From Actinoalloteichus hoggarensis (GTDB taxonomy: Bacteria > Actinomycetota > Actinomycetes > Mycobacteriales > Pseudonocardiaceae): a stretch of DNA of 64,000 nt. Below are positions 51,248-60,432 of the stretch, one piece after another (positions within the stretch are counted from its first letter, which is position 1; each line of letters starts with the position of its first letter). The DNA is taken from positions 1,612,001 to 1,676,000 of the forward strand of contig NZ_CP022521.1 in assembly GCF_002234535.1 (NCBI RefSeq), read 5' to 3'. Made by a program: the position numbers and the translations under genes. Below the pieces are notes generated by a model that saw only the letters and a program-made list of their open reading frames with translations, was not told the DNA's origin and did no database searches.

Positions 51248-52861
51248 TCAGTGCAGCCAGGCGGCGGTGTCCGGGGGCAGCTCCCCGACCCCGAGCGGAC
51301 CGCTGGAGAGCAGCACCTCACCAGGCGGAAGCGGCACGGGCACCGACGAGGTGTTGAGTGCGCAGATGAGACCGCCGCCCTTGCGTCGGAACGCGAAGCA
51401 GCCCTCCGGAGCGCCGTACCACTCGATCTCGGTGCCGGAGAACGCCGAGGTCGTCTTGCGCAGCTCCAACGCCTGGCGGTACAGCGAGAGCATCGACTCG
51501 GGGTCCTCGAGCTGACGCTCGGCGGTCAGCTCGGCCCATTCCGGCGGTATCGGCAGCCAGGTCTCGGGCCGAGTGGAGAACCCGAACGGCGGCGTCTCGC
51601 CTTCCCAGGGCATGGGCACGCGACAGCCGTCCCTGCCTCGTTCGGTGTGCCGGGACCGCTCCCAGATCGGGTCCTGCAGCGCCCAGTCGGGCAGATCCAC
51701 GTTCGGCAGCCCCAGTTCCTCCCCGTTGTAGAGGAACGCGACACCTGGCAGCGCCAGCTCGACCATCATCATCGCGCGGGCCCGCCGCGCGCCCTGCGGA
51801 CCGTCGCCGTAACGAGAGACGTGACGCACCACGTCGTGGTTCGACAGCGTCCAGGTCGGCGGCGTGTCGGTGGCGGCCAGGGCGTGGACGGAGTGCTCGA
51901 TCGCCTCGCGGATCACCTCCGCGTTGAAGGCGGCCTCGACCAGACGGAAGTTGAAGCCCAGGTGCAGCTCGTCGGGCCGCAGATAGCGAGCGAACCGTTC
52001 GTCGTCCTTCACCCAGATCTCGCCGACCGCCATGCGGCCCGGATACTGGTCGAGGACCTTGCGCACCATGCGGTGGACGTCGTGCACGCCGTCGTTGTCG
52101 AACCTGGGGTCCAGCCGGTTGTCATGCAGCACCGCCGACCCCTGATCGGCTCTGGCGTCCATGTCCGGCAGACCGTCGGGCTTGGCCATGCCGTGCGCGA
52201 CGTCGATGCGGAAGCCGTCGACGCCCCGGTCGAGCCAGAAGCGCAGCGTCTGCTCCAGATCGTTCCAGACGTCGATGTTCGCCCAGTTCAGATCCGGCTG
52301 CTGCGGGGCGAACAGGTGGAGGTACCACTGTCCGTCCGGCAGCCGGGTCCATGCCGGGCCGCCGAAGATGCTGGTCCAGTTGTTGGGCGGCTGCGCGCCG
52401 TCGGGACCGCGACCGGGGCGGAAGACGTATCGATCGCGCTCCGGGCTGCCGGGAGCCGCCCGCAGCGCCTGCTGGAACCACGGGTGCTGGTCACTGCTGT
52501 GGTTCGGCACCAAATCGATGGTGACCCGGATACCACAGGCGTGGGCCTCGGACACGAGTCGGTCGAAGGCCGCCAGGTCGCCGAAGAGGGGATCGACGTC
52601 CCTGGGGTCCGCCACGTCGTAGCCGTGGTCGGCCATCGGTGAGCGGTAGAACGGCGTCAGCCAGAGGGCGTCCACGCCGAGAAGCTCGAGGTAGCCGAGC
52701 CGGGCTCGGATTCCGTCGATGTCGCCGACACCATCACCGTCGGAGTCCGCGAAGGAACGCACGTAGACCTGATAGAAGACTGCGTTTCGCCACCACGCGG
52801 AGTTCTCCGCAGTCTCGGTTTGAAGGTCGGCAGATCGTCGCACAGGGAGCCATCCTGCCAT
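51248..52861 (-). CDS. GH13 alpha-glucosidase
   Basis: A 537-residue alpha-amylase-family enzyme. WWRNAVFYQVYVRSFADSDGDGVGDIDGIRARLGYLELLGVDALWLTPFYRSPMADHGYDVADP is the usual start of oligo-1,6-/alpha-glucosidases. VTIDLVPNHSSDQHPWF is conserved region I, GFRIDVAHG holds the nucleophile Asp, MAVGEIWV the acid/base Glu, and LSNHDVVRH the transition-state Asp. It should cleave terminal alpha-glucosyl units, probably alpha-1,4 or from maltose/sucrose-type sugars. There is no signal peptide, so it is cytoplasmic. It is monocistronic, with a terminator behind it and no sugar transporter beside it. Confidence 0.93.
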   Translation of the reverse strand: MAGWLPVRRSADLQTETAENSAWWRNAVFYQVYVRSFADSDGDGVGDIDGIRARLGYLELLGVDALWLTPFYRSPMADHGYDVADPRDVDPLFGDLAAFDRLVSEAHACGIRVTIDLVPNHSSDQHPWFQQALRAAPGSPERDRYVFRPGRGPDGAQPPNNWTSIFGGPAWTRLPDGQWYLHLFAPQQPDLNWANIDVWNDLEQTLRFWLDRGVDGFRIDVAHGMAKPDGLPDMDARADQGSAVLHDNRLDPRFDNDGVHDVHRMVRKVLDQYPGRMAVGEIWVKDDERFARYLRPDELHLGFNFRLVEAAFNAEVIREAIEHSVHALAATDTPPTWTLSNHDVVRHVSRYGDGPQGARRARAMMMVELALPGVAFLYNGEELGLPNVDLPDWALQDPIWERSRHTERGRDGCRVPMPWEGETPPFGFSTRPETWLPIPPEWAELTAERQLEDPESMLSLYRQALELRKTTSAFSGTEIEWYGAPEGCFAFRRKGGGLICALNTSSVPVPLPPGEVLLSSGPLGVGELPPDTAAWLH

Positions 52862-53038
52862 CTGTTTCGGGGGAAAGTTGCCTCAAACGGGTGATTGAGT
52901 AGCGCGATCTTGGGCACTGCGCTGTCGGGCATCATGACCTGCCCGGAACGGGACCCGTCCGGGTGGCGCGGAGCAGGATACGGCCCGCGGACCGGGAGCC
53001 GTTCGTGATCGGTGTCGGCGGCCGCCGGCCGCAGTGGA

Positions 53039-53440
53039 TCAGTGCCAGGAGTTGACCAGCGTCTGGGCGGCCATCTCCAGGTACGCCCACAGACGGTCGC
53101 GGTGAGCCGGTTCGAGTTCGACCTCGTCGACCGCCACTCGCATGCAGCGCAGCCAGGCGACGCGCTCGGCCTCGCCGATGGTGAAACCGGCGTGACGCAT
53201 CCGCAGCCGAGGGTGACCCCGCTGCTCGGAGTAGGTGTGCGGGCCGCCCCAGTACTGGGCCAGGAACAGACGCAGGCGGTCTTCGGCCGGGCCCAGGTCC
53301 TCTTCGGGATACATCGGGCGCAGCAGTTCGTCGTGAGCCACCTCGACGTAGAACCGAGCGACGATCCGTCGGAAGGTCTGCTCGCCCCCGACTGCCTCGT
53401 AGAAGTTCTCCGGTTCGCCCACGGGTCCATACTCGCTCAC
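53039..53440 (-). CDS. glbO: group II truncated hemoglobin
   Basis: A 133-residue globin. [95 protein letters not shown] contains the B10 Tyr (RFYVEV), [16 protein letters not shown] with the proximal His, and the G8 Trp (AWLRCM), all marks of GlbO. It binds oxygen and perhaps peroxides, with roles in oxidative or nitrosative stress. It stands alone, with the MscS gene upstream on the same strand. Confidence 0.94.
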   Translation of the reverse strand: MSEYGPVGEPENFYEAVGGEQTFRRIVARFYVEVAHDELLRPMYPEEDLGPAEDRLRLFLAQYWGGPHTYSEQRGHPRLRMRHAGFTIGEAERVAWLRCMRVAVDEVELEPAHRDRLWAYLEMAAQTLVNSWH

Positions 53441-53479
53441 GCCCGAAACACCCTTCTCCTCAGGGGGTGGTCTACGCCG

Positions 53480-54436
53480 TCATCCCTGGTAGAACGGACG
53501 GCCAGAGGGATAGGGCGCGCTGATCTCGGCGCGGTCGAACGCCGCCTTGATTCGGGCGCGCAGGGCCCGCGCCACGGCCCACTGCCTGCCGGGGCGTACC
53601 TTGATGGTCAGCCGGATCGTGATCGTGTCCGGCGTGATCTGATCCACGCCGAGCATCTCCGGCGGTTCCAAGACGCTCTCCGCCAGGGGAGCCTGGGCCG
53701 CCGCCTCGGCGGCCGTCGCCTGTGCCAGCTCCAGCGCCGCGTCGACGTCCGCGGAGTGCGACAGAGGCAGGTCGACCACCGCGACCGCGTGACCCTGGCT
53801 GAAGTTGCCCACGCGCAGCACCTCGCCGTTGCGGACATACCAGACCGTGCCGCCGAGGTCACGCACCGTGGTGACGCGCAGTCCCACGGCCTCCACGGTG
53901 CCGATCGCGTCGCCGAGATCGACGATGTCGCCCACGCCGTACTGGTCCTCCAGCATCATGAAGATCCCGGACAGGAAGTCCCGAACCAGATTCTGTGCGC
54001 CGAAACCGATCGCCACGCCCAGTACACCCGCGGAGGCGATGATCGGCGCCATCTGGATGCCCAGCTGATCCAGCGAGAGGATCAGGGCGAAGCCGTAGAC
54101 CACGAACGACGTGATGGACTTCAGCACCGAGCCGATGGTGCGAGCACGTTGGATGCGTCGCTCGGACAACAACGGCCCGAGCGCGTCGGGGGCCCGGTCA
54201 CGCAGCGGCCTGAGCAGCGCCGGAATCTTCTGCTCACCGCTCATCCTCGTGGCGCGGCCGATGGCGCGATGCAGGATGAACCTGACCACGAAGGCCGCCA
54301 GGAAGATCAGCAGAATCTGGACGGCGGTGATCAGCGCGGGGGAGATCTGCGCGACGACGGCATTGTCGGTGAGCTCGTAGACCCGTTCGCACCAGGAGTC
54401 TTCTTCACGGGCGCAGTCGGGCGCCGCCGTGGGCAT
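53480..54436 (-). CDS. small-conductance mechanosensitive channel (MscS family)
   Basis: A 318-residue membrane protein. The first helix is ALITAVQILLIFLAAFVVRFIL, then SVLKSITSFVVYGFALILSL, then the pore helix APIIASAGVLGVAIGFGAQNLVRDFLSGIFMMLEDQYGVGDIVDLGDAIGTVEAVGLRVTTVRDLGGTVWYVRNGEVLRVGNFSQGH. This last part, with the Gly/Ala-rich helix and beta domain, is the MscS signature. The C-terminal alpha/beta part follows (TIRLTIKVRPGRQWAVARALRARIKAAFDRAEI). ATG at 54436 or one codon pair earlier could start it. It opens on osmotic downshift. Confidence 0.92.
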   Translation of the reverse strand: MPTAAPDCAREEDSWCERVYELTDNAVVAQISPALITAVQILLIFLAAFVVRFILHRAIGRATRMSGEQKIPALLRPLRDRAPDALGPLLSERRIQRARTIGSVLKSITSFVVYGFALILSLDQLGIQMAPIIASAGVLGVAIGFGAQNLVRDFLSGIFMMLEDQYGVGDIVDLGDAIGTVEAVGLRVTTVRDLGGTVWYVRNGEVLRVGNFSQGHAVAVVDLPLSHSADVDAALELAQATAAEAAAQAPLAESVLEPPEMLGVDQITPDTITIRLTIKVRPGRQWAVARALRARIKAAFDRAEISAPYPSGRPFYQG

Positions 54437-54509
54437 GAACACAGAGAGTCATGGTAATCGTGGTGCCCGCATCACGTCACGGGTCGGTGATCAGTCATGC
54501 ACCCGGCTG

Positions 54510-55289
54510 TCACGAGGCGAGTCGCCCGGCCATCTCGGCCAGCCGGGAACCGAGGGCCCGGGCATTGGCGGGTGCCACGACCATCCAGTTCCGCCCGTCC
54601 GGACCGAGGGTCTCCTGCGCCATGTAGCGCCCGGGCGGCGGATCGAAGAAGCTGATCGCGTTGTCGACGCGATGCCGTTTCCCGAAGCGGTCCCGCCGCG
54701 CCACGTACAGCTGTCCCGCGCTGGCCCTCGGCATGGCCAGCAGCTGCTTCAGGGCCTTCATGTCCGCGCCGCCCGCTCCGCCCGGTGCGGCCTCGAAGCC
54801 GAACTCGCCCTCGCGGGCAGGCTCGGTGCCGCCGTCGCCGAAGGAGTCCTTCGGGAAGTTGAAGGAACGGCCGCGACCGCCCTGATTCGGCGGCAGCGCC
54901 GAGAGCAGCGCGTCGATGAGCCCGGTCGACCGGACCGGCTGGAGGGTCAGTTCGTCGTCGGCCATCTCGGCCAGCAGCGCCTGTTCGCCGCTGCCGAGGG
55001 CCAGCGCGGACCTCGTGTCCTTCTGACCATGGCTGAACCAGCCGTAGAACTCGACGTCCGGCCGCTTGATCAGCCGAAGGGCGTCGAGCAGATCCGGATG
55101 CGCCTCGCGGCCTCGGGCCAGGCCCAGCCCGCCGAGTTCCTGCCAGGCCTGTTCCACCAGCTCGCGACGCTCGTCGAAGGTGCGTCCCGGCGATCGGCTG
55201 TTCAACGCCAGATGCTTCTCCTCCAGCCGTTCCTGCTCCCAGAGCACGTCATAGGCGAGGTTGGAGATGGTGATCCTGCTGCGCAACAT
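54510..55289 (-). CDS. ESX secretion-associated protein EspG-like
   Basis: A 259-residue protein of the EspG family, the cytoplasmic chaperones that bind the PPE member of PE/PPE pairs. ITISNLAYDVLWEQERL, then WQELGGLGLARG near residue 50, DLLDALRLIKRPDVEFYGWFSHGQKDTRSALALGSGEQALLAEMADDELTLQPV, VRSTGLIDALLSALPP and the late GQLYVARRDRFGKRHRVDNAISFFDPPPGRYMAQE match actinobacterial EspG homologues. A Gly-rich loop near residues 130-165 is longer than in mycobacteria. It lies just downstream of the PPE-like gene, which it probably serves. Confidence 0.85.
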   Translation of the reverse strand: MLRSRITISNLAYDVLWEQERLEEKHLALNSRSPGRTFDERRELVEQAWQELGGLGLARGREAHPDLLDALRLIKRPDVEFYGWFSHGQKDTRSALALGSGEQALLAEMADDELTLQPVRSTGLIDALLSALPPNQGGRGRSFNFPKDSFGDGGTEPAREGEFGFEAAPGGAGGADMKALKQLLAMPRASAGQLYVARRDRFGKRHRVDNAISFFDPPPGRYMAQETLGPDGRNWMVVAPANARALGSRLAEMAGRLAS

Positions 55290-55404
55290 CGTCGCTCCCG
55301 ACTGGGTCCTTCACCGGACGGCGGTGGCGCGCCGCCCGTCCCTGGGGCGTCGGTGTCACCCGAGATGAGGCGAGTGACACCGACGCCCGTGGAATGCGTC
55401 CGTC

Positions 55405-56808
55405 TCAGCGGTAGTTCGAGGGCGGGGTCTCGCCGAGGACCGCAGGCGCCACTCGTTGGCCGTCGCCGAACACGTCGTCGGTCTCGACCAGGTAGTCGGC
55501 GCGCTTGTGCTCCTTGTCGTCCTCGCCGTCCTGAGCCTGGCCGCCGCGTCCGCCGCCTGCCATGCCGCCGCCTGCCATGCCGCCTGCGCCGCCGCCGCCG
55601 GGTCCGAAGCCGCCGCCTGCCGGTCCGAAGCCGCCGCCGCCGGGTCCGAAACCGCCGCCGCCGGGTCCGAAGCCGCCGGGCATCCGACCGCCCATTCCCC
55701 CACCCGCGCCGCCGGGTCCGAAGCCGCTGCCGCCGCCGGGTCCGAAGCCCCCGCCGCCGGGACCGCCCGGGCCGCCGAAGCCGCCCGGCAGCCGGAACCC
55801 GCCGGGTCCGCGCCCGCCACCGGGTCCGCCCGCGCTGCCGCCGATGCCGCCGCCCGACCCGCCGGGCGGAACGAATCCGCCGGGACCATTCGGCCCGCCG
55901 GGGTTGTAAGGCCCGCCAGGCATATTGGGTCCGTTCGGCCCGGGGAGGCCGCCGGGAAGATTCGGATTCGGCGTGCTCGGGATGTTGGCGTCGGGACTGA
56001 TCGACGGCGGCGGCTGCGGTGAGGTCCCGGGCGGGGTGAAGCCGCCGCCTCCGCCCCCTCCGCCGCCTCCGGTACCGCCACCGGTGCCGCCGCCACCGTT
56101 GGGCAGCTCACCGGGCGGCGTCCAGCCTCCGCCTCCGCCTCCGCCTCCACCTCCGCCTGCGCCGCCCCCGCCGCCAGACGGGAGCGAGCCGAGGCCGCCG
56201 CCACCGGTGCCTCCGCCACCGGAGCCACCGCTACCGTTGCCCCCACCCGGATTGACCCCGAGGGTGTCGGCGCCCTTCATCGAGATCTGCACCTCGGCGG
56301 GCTGCTCGAACACCGGAAGATTGTTGACGTTCTCCGAGGTGTCCATGCCATAGGCGTTGTACGCGGCGACGTTGGCGCTGTTCTGCTCCTGGTTGGCCTC
56401 CTTCTTACGGTCGTAGTCGATCTCCCACGGCACCGGGCTGTACCAGGGCTCGTCCGGCACCTCCGGCGGCTTCTCGATGTTGCGTGCCGCCGTCCGGAAC
56501 GCGCCACTCTGCGCGGCGACCTTGTAGGAGACGTCGGTGCAGGTCTGTTCCGCGTGCACGGCGTACTCGCTGAACGGCCGGATCGTGTTCCCCGCACTGT
56601 CGGCCGCCGTGCCGGACCAACCGACCTGGGCCGCCTCGACAGCCCGATCGATGGTCTCCTGCACGTCGCGGTACTCCAAGCCGATCTCATGCCAGGCCTG
56701 GTAGTTCTCGTCGGTGGTGTTCTCGGGGCCGCTCGCGTTGGTGTGGAACCAGGCGTAGATCTCGTCGCCGTCGACCGCGCGGCACTGTGGGACGATGGGG
56801 CCGGTCAC
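55405..56808 (-). CDS. PPE-like ESX-type protein with huge Gly/Pro-rich tail
   Basis: A 467-residue protein. Residues about 10-175 form a helical hairpin typical of PPE/WXG100-like proteins (DEIYAWFHTNASGPENTTDENYQAWHEIGLEYRDVQETIDRAVEAAQVGWSGTAADSAGN; a W-x-G turn lies at GWSG). From about 185 to 430 the chain is almost entirely Gly and Pro with Phe (units like GGGGFGPGG), then a charged end with DDKEHKRADYLVETDDVFGDGQRVAPAVLGE. It lacks a classical signal peptide, fitting ESX-type export. Two bases before it ends the DUF3558 lipoprotein gene; both belong to one operon. Confidence 0.83.
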   Translation of the reverse strand: MTGPIVPQCRAVDGDEIYAWFHTNASGPENTTDENYQAWHEIGLEYRDVQETIDRAVEAAQVGWSGTAADSAGNTIRPFSEYAVHAEQTCTDVSYKVAAQSGAFRTAARNIEKPPEVPDEPWYSPVPWEIDYDRKKEANQEQNSANVAAYNAYGMDTSENVNNLPVFEQPAEVQISMKGADTLGVNPGGGNGSGGSGGGGTGGGGLGSLPSGGGGGAGGGGGGGGGGGWTPPGELPNGGGGTGGGTGGGGGGGGGGFTPPGTSPQPPPSISPDANIPSTPNPNLPGGLPGPNGPNMPGGPYNPGGPNGPGGFVPPGGSGGGIGGSAGGPGGGRGPGGFRLPGGFGGPGGPGGGGFGPGGGSGFGPGGAGGGMGGRMPGGFGPGGGGFGPGGGGFGPAGGGFGPGGGGAGGMAGGGMAGGGRGGQAQDGEDDKEHKRADYLVETDDVFGDGQRVAPAVLGETPPSNYR

Positions 56809-56809
56809 C

Positions 56810-57448
56810 TCAGATCCCCCCTTGAATATTCTCGATTATCATCGCCGCCACCTCGTCAACCTTTCCGCAGGGGTTGCTGTAGGCGTCGACGTCATCGTCG
56901 GAGATGTAGATACGAACGCTCAAGGTGCTGTCGGCCGTGAGATCGACGTAGGTGCCGCACTGACCTTCGGGCTCATGCGGAAGAGTGTCGTGATGGATGG
57001 CAGGACGCCCTGCGATCTCGACATCAGTCTCGACATAGGGGAAGGGCGCTTCTCGAAGGCGTTCGATTCCACCTGTTACCTGATCATGGGCGACGATGAG
57101 TCGATTGATCGATTCATTCTGACGGTTGGACCACGAGCATTCGAGAATGTCGTCGACCGGGCTCACCTCAGCCTCGCCCGGCTCCGTGAGGCCGTAGGCC
57201 GTGAGCTGATCAGGTGTGACGAACAGACATGGATCTTCCGTGGCACGACCAGGATCGAGGTCTTCGACTGCACGCTCGGCCTCAGAGGTGCTCGTGTCGT
57301 CTGGTGACCCGTCGATCTGGCTTGTGGGGGGTGTCTCGGTGGCGGTGTCTGCGGCAGTGCCTTCGCCCTCGGTCTGGCTGGAACAACCAGTCAGAGCAAG
57401 CAGACCGATCGCTGTGGCGCAGAGAGTGCTGCGCAGGGTGCGGTTCAT
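56810..57448 (-). CDS. DUF3558-type lipoprotein
   Basis: A 212-residue lipoprotein: signal MNRTLRSTLCATAIGLLALTGC with the lipobox Cys at residue 22, then an acidic Ser/Thr-rich linker and a DUF3558-type domain (DPCLFVTPDQLTAYGLTEPGEAEVSPVDDILECSWSNRQ ... GQCGTYVDLTADSTLSVRIYISDDDVDAYSNPCGKVDEVAAMIIENI), with four Cys that can pair. Such proteins sit outside the membrane near ESX-like loci in actinobacteria; the exact role is unknown. It overlaps the preceding small protein by four bases, and it is less GC-rich than its neighbours. Confidence 0.85.
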   Translation of the reverse strand: MNRTLRSTLCATAIGLLALTGCSSQTEGEGTAADTATETPPTSQIDGSPDDTSTSEAERAVEDLDPGRATEDPCLFVTPDQLTAYGLTEPGEAEVSPVDDILECSWSNRQNESINRLIVAHDQVTGGIERLREAPFPYVETDVEIAGRPAIHHDTLPHEPEGQCGTYVDLTADSTLSVRIYISDDDVDAYSNPCGKVDEVAAMIIENIQGGI

Positions 57449-57816
57449 ACGTCGATGTTTCCGATCTGCGAGTTCTCTTCTTCAATGCGCCGGTACTCGT
57501 TGAGAGTCTGGGTGAGATTGTCGATGGTATTCTCTAGTGCGTCACGAAACGCTTTGTTGGCGATGGCGTGGGCGCCGTCCGCACCCATCGCACGCTCGGT
57601 GATCAGTCGGACCGCACCCTCGCTGTAGTCGTCCCCACCCGGAGGCGAAAGGCGGGCGAACCGCCGACTGGCATGGTTGTCGATCGTCTCCAGCTTCTCG
57701 ATCGCCTCGTTCAGCCCGTCGATCAACTTCTGGATGTTCTCCGGGTCGACCTCGAACGATCCGCCGCTGACCGCCGGACCGGGGCCCGGATCGGCTGGAT
57801 AACCGCGGTCTTCCAT
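57445..57816 (-). CDS. small ESX-type (EspC/WXG-like) helical protein
   Basis: A 123-residue helical protein: FEVDPENIQKLIDGLNEAIEKLETIDNHASRRFARLSPPGGDDYSEGAVRLITERAMGADGAHAIANKAFRDALENTIDNLTQTLNEYRRIEEENSQ. Two long helices with a turn at PPGGDDYS fit an ESX-substrate-like or EspC-like protein, probably the partner of the PPE-like protein. The ATG at 57816 is preceded by GAAGGCAGC. It begins the operon EspC-like, lipoprotein, PPE-like, EspG-like; the first two overlap by an ATGA. Confidence 0.78.
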   Translation of the reverse strand: MEDRGYPADPGPGPAVSGGSFEVDPENIQKLIDGLNEAIEKLETIDNHASRRFARLSPPGGDDYSEGAVRLITERAMGADGAHAIANKAFRDALENTIDNLTQTLNEYRRIEEENSQIGNIDV

Positions 57817-58097
57817 GGTGCTGCCTTCCGACTCGTCGCGCCCTCGTCGCCGTTGGGACGTCCACCGGCGACCGGTGGTTCCCGTGGCTGCTCGACCCCC
57901 TGGCGCCACCGAGCCCGTCCGGACGGCGGCCTGTCGAGCGCTCCCTCAAGATTAATCCATCGAACCGACGGAGATCACGGCAATACGAACCCTCGACGGA
58001 AGCGATCGCGCCGCGATCTCGGGCCGTGCCGTGCCGTGCGATCGGCCGTGGTGGTGGACGATCGGCGTGGGTCGGTCGGCCTGCGCGCGTTTCGTGC

Positions 58098-60218
58098 TCA
58101 GCCGCCGGTCAGGTCGAGTCCGGTCTGTGCCGCGAGGAAGGCGAGTTGGTCCGCGGACAACGCGACGGCCTGGCTGACCGAGCGGGCTCCGTGACCGACC
58201 TCGGTCTCACGCCGCAGGAGCACCGGGCGCTTCTCCGGATCGCCCGCCGTGGCGTGCTGCAGCGCGGCACACATCTTGCGGGCATGGCAGGGGTCGACCC
58301 TGCTGTCCGAGTCGAAGACGGTGAACAGCACCGACGGGTACTCCACGCCTTCGACGACGTGGTGGTACGGCGAATACCCCAACAGCCAGCCGAGCTCTTC
58401 GGGATCGTCGGCCGTGCCGTACTCGTCGTTCCACGTCCGACCGAGGAGGAACCGTTCGTAGCGGACCATGTCCAGCAGCGGGGCGGAGCAGACGACGGCC
58501 CGGTAGAGATCCGGTCGCTGCGTCAACGCCGCCCCCACCAGCAGACCGCCGTTGGAGCCGCCCATGATCGCGAGCTGCTCGGGAGTGGTCCATCGACGGG
58601 AGACCAGCTCGTCGGCGGCGGAATGGAAGTCGTCGAAGACGTTCTGCTTCCGGTCGCGCATGCCCGCCTGATGCCAGGACTCGCCCTCCTCGCCGCCGCC
58701 GCGAAGCGAGGCCGTCGCCCAGATACCGCCCGCCTCGACCCAGGCCAGGGCGGCGGAGCTGTAGGCGGGCCTGCGACTCACCGAGAAGCCGCCGTATCCG
58801 GTCAGGATCGCGGGCCTGGGCATGGACACGGCGCCGTCCGGGCTGACGAGGAAGAGTCGGACGGGTGTGCCGTCCGCGGAGCGGTACACGATCTGCTCGC
58901 TGCGTACCGAGGGCGGCGTCACGGAGCCGGGAGCCGCCTCGACCAGATCCTCTCGGCCGGACTCCGCCCAGTAGCCCCGGACGCCCGCCGGGGTCAGGAA
59001 GTCGGTCCAGCCGAACCAGAGGCGGTCGCCCTCGGCGTCGGTGCGGGGGTCGACGGTGGACAACGCCGTCACGGTGCCCGGGCCGGGCAGCGGGACCGAG
59101 CCCGTCTGTTCACCGGTACCCGGATCGTGCAGTGCCAGCTCGGACACCGCGTGTCGGGAACGCAGGACGACGAGCCGTGCGGGCACCCGCTCGGTGCCGG
59201 GCAGCCAGGCCACGCCGCTGAGCACCGAGTCGACGTCCTCGGCGATCAGCTCCGACCAGTCCGCGCGGTCCGGCCTGGCCGGGTCGGCGACGCAGAGCCG
59301 CCAGCGAGGCGCGTCGAGCGTCGTCAGCAGGTACAGCCTGCCGTCCGGGTTCACCCAGGCATGGAGCATTCCCTCGTCGCGCTCATCGCAGATCTGTCGC
59401 AGCTCGCCCGTCGCGGTGAGGTCGGCGAGCCAGGTGGAGTTGCGCGGGGCGGTGCCGGGGCGCGCGTCGACGACCAGCCAGCGCCCGTCCGCGGACACTC
59501 GTACGCCGTAGTAGTTGGTCAGGTCGAGTCCGGCGCCGTGGACCTCCACGTCGGTCGCGGCGTCCTCGCCGACCCGGTGCAGCCAGACCCGCCGATGAAA
59601 CTGCTCCTCGCCCTCGGGCACGTCCGCGGGCGGGAGCCGTCGCACGTAGTAGAACTCCCGGCCGCCGGGCAGCCAGGCCACGGGCGAGTACCGGCAGCGG
59701 TCGATCGGTCCGTCGAGGACCTCCCCGGTCGCCACGTCCATGACATGGAGCAGGGAGTGCTCGTCGCCGCCCACGGACAGCTGATAGGCGAGGAGGGTCC
59801 CCTCGAGGCTCGGCGACCAGGTGTCGAGGGTCGTGCGCCCGGTGGGGTCGAGTCGGTTCATGTCGAGCAGTGCGCGCTCGGTGACGGCGCCGTCGGCCGT
59901 CGTCTCCCGGACGTGCAGGACGGCGTGGTCGTCCTCAGGAAGCCTCCGGGTGAAGAAGGCCCGGCCCGCGCGCCAGACGGGGGCGGACACCGAGCCCGCG
60001 CCGGTCAGCTCGGTCAGCCGGTCGGCCAGCCGTTCGCGGCCGGGCAGCGAGCCCAGCATGCTCGCGGCGAGCGTGTCCTGCGCCTCCTGCCAGGCCGTCG
60101 TGGCGGGGTCCTCGGCGTCCTCGAGTCCGCGGTAGGGATCGGCGACGGTTCTGCCGTGCAGCGTCTCGACGACGTTCTCGCGTACTGCATCGGGGTAGAT
60201 CGGCGGGTCAACGGCCAC
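58098..60218 (-). CDS. prolyl oligopeptidase (S9A)
   Basis: A 706-residue serine peptidase. The N-terminal part (PPIYPDAVRENVVETLHGRTVADPYRGLEDAEDPATTAWQEAQD) is the typical start; a seven-bladed propeller follows. The catalytic domain contains YGGFSVSRRPAYSSAALAWVEAGGIWATASLRGGGEEGESWHQAGM, IMGGSNGGLLVGAALTQRPDLYRAVVC (Ser in G-G-S-N-G-G), VLFTVFDSDSRVDPCHARKM (Asp) and ETEVGHGARS (His). It lacks a signal peptide and cuts after Pro in short peptides in the cytoplasm. Divergent from the HNH gene. Confidence 0.94.
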   Translation of the reverse strand: MAVDPPIYPDAVRENVVETLHGRTVADPYRGLEDAEDPATTAWQEAQDTLAASMLGSLPGRERLADRLTELTGAGSVSAPVWRAGRAFFTRRLPEDDHAVLHVRETTADGAVTERALLDMNRLDPTGRTTLDTWSPSLEGTLLAYQLSVGGDEHSLLHVMDVATGEVLDGPIDRCRYSPVAWLPGGREFYYVRRLPPADVPEGEEQFHRRVWLHRVGEDAATDVEVHGAGLDLTNYYGVRVSADGRWLVVDARPGTAPRNSTWLADLTATGELRQICDERDEGMLHAWVNPDGRLYLLTTLDAPRWRLCVADPARPDRADWSELIAEDVDSVLSGVAWLPGTERVPARLVVLRSRHAVSELALHDPGTGEQTGSVPLPGPGTVTALSTVDPRTDAEGDRLWFGWTDFLTPAGVRGYWAESGREDLVEAAPGSVTPPSVRSEQIVYRSADGTPVRLFLVSPDGAVSMPRPAILTGYGGFSVSRRPAYSSAALAWVEAGGIWATASLRGGGEEGESWHQAGMRDRKQNVFDDFHSAADELVSRRWTTPEQLAIMGGSNGGLLVGAALTQRPDLYRAVVCSAPLLDMVRYERFLLGRTWNDEYGTADDPEELGWLLGYSPYHHVVEGVEYPSVLFTVFDSDSRVDPCHARKMCAALQHATAGDPEKRPVLLRRETEVGHGARSVSQAVALSADQLAFLAAQTGLDLTGG

Positions 60219-60432
60219 GCCCGCACTCTAGAGAACGGCTCGTCGGTCGCTGGTGGCGCGGTCACGGCGGCCCTGGACCGCCCGCAGACCTCCTGACCAC
60301 GGTCGTTCGCATCACATTCGCCCCCTCTCGCCGTGCCCGGGGGCGGGTGTTCATCGACCGGTCGGCGATTCAGGAGTGCGCGACCGGCCGAAAGTGTGGT
60401 CGACTGGTTTCCGTACCGGTGGAGGTGGTTGC

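Noticed and set aside
55456-56353. + strand Pro- or Ala-rich frames opposite the PPE-like gene
   Set aside because: Reverse reading of Gly codons gives Pro/Ala runs; the minus-strand gene has a proper PPE-like head and operon position.
58026-60296. 756-codon + strand frame opposite the prolyl oligopeptidase
   Set aside because: Antisense of a complete peptidase with all catalytic motifs.
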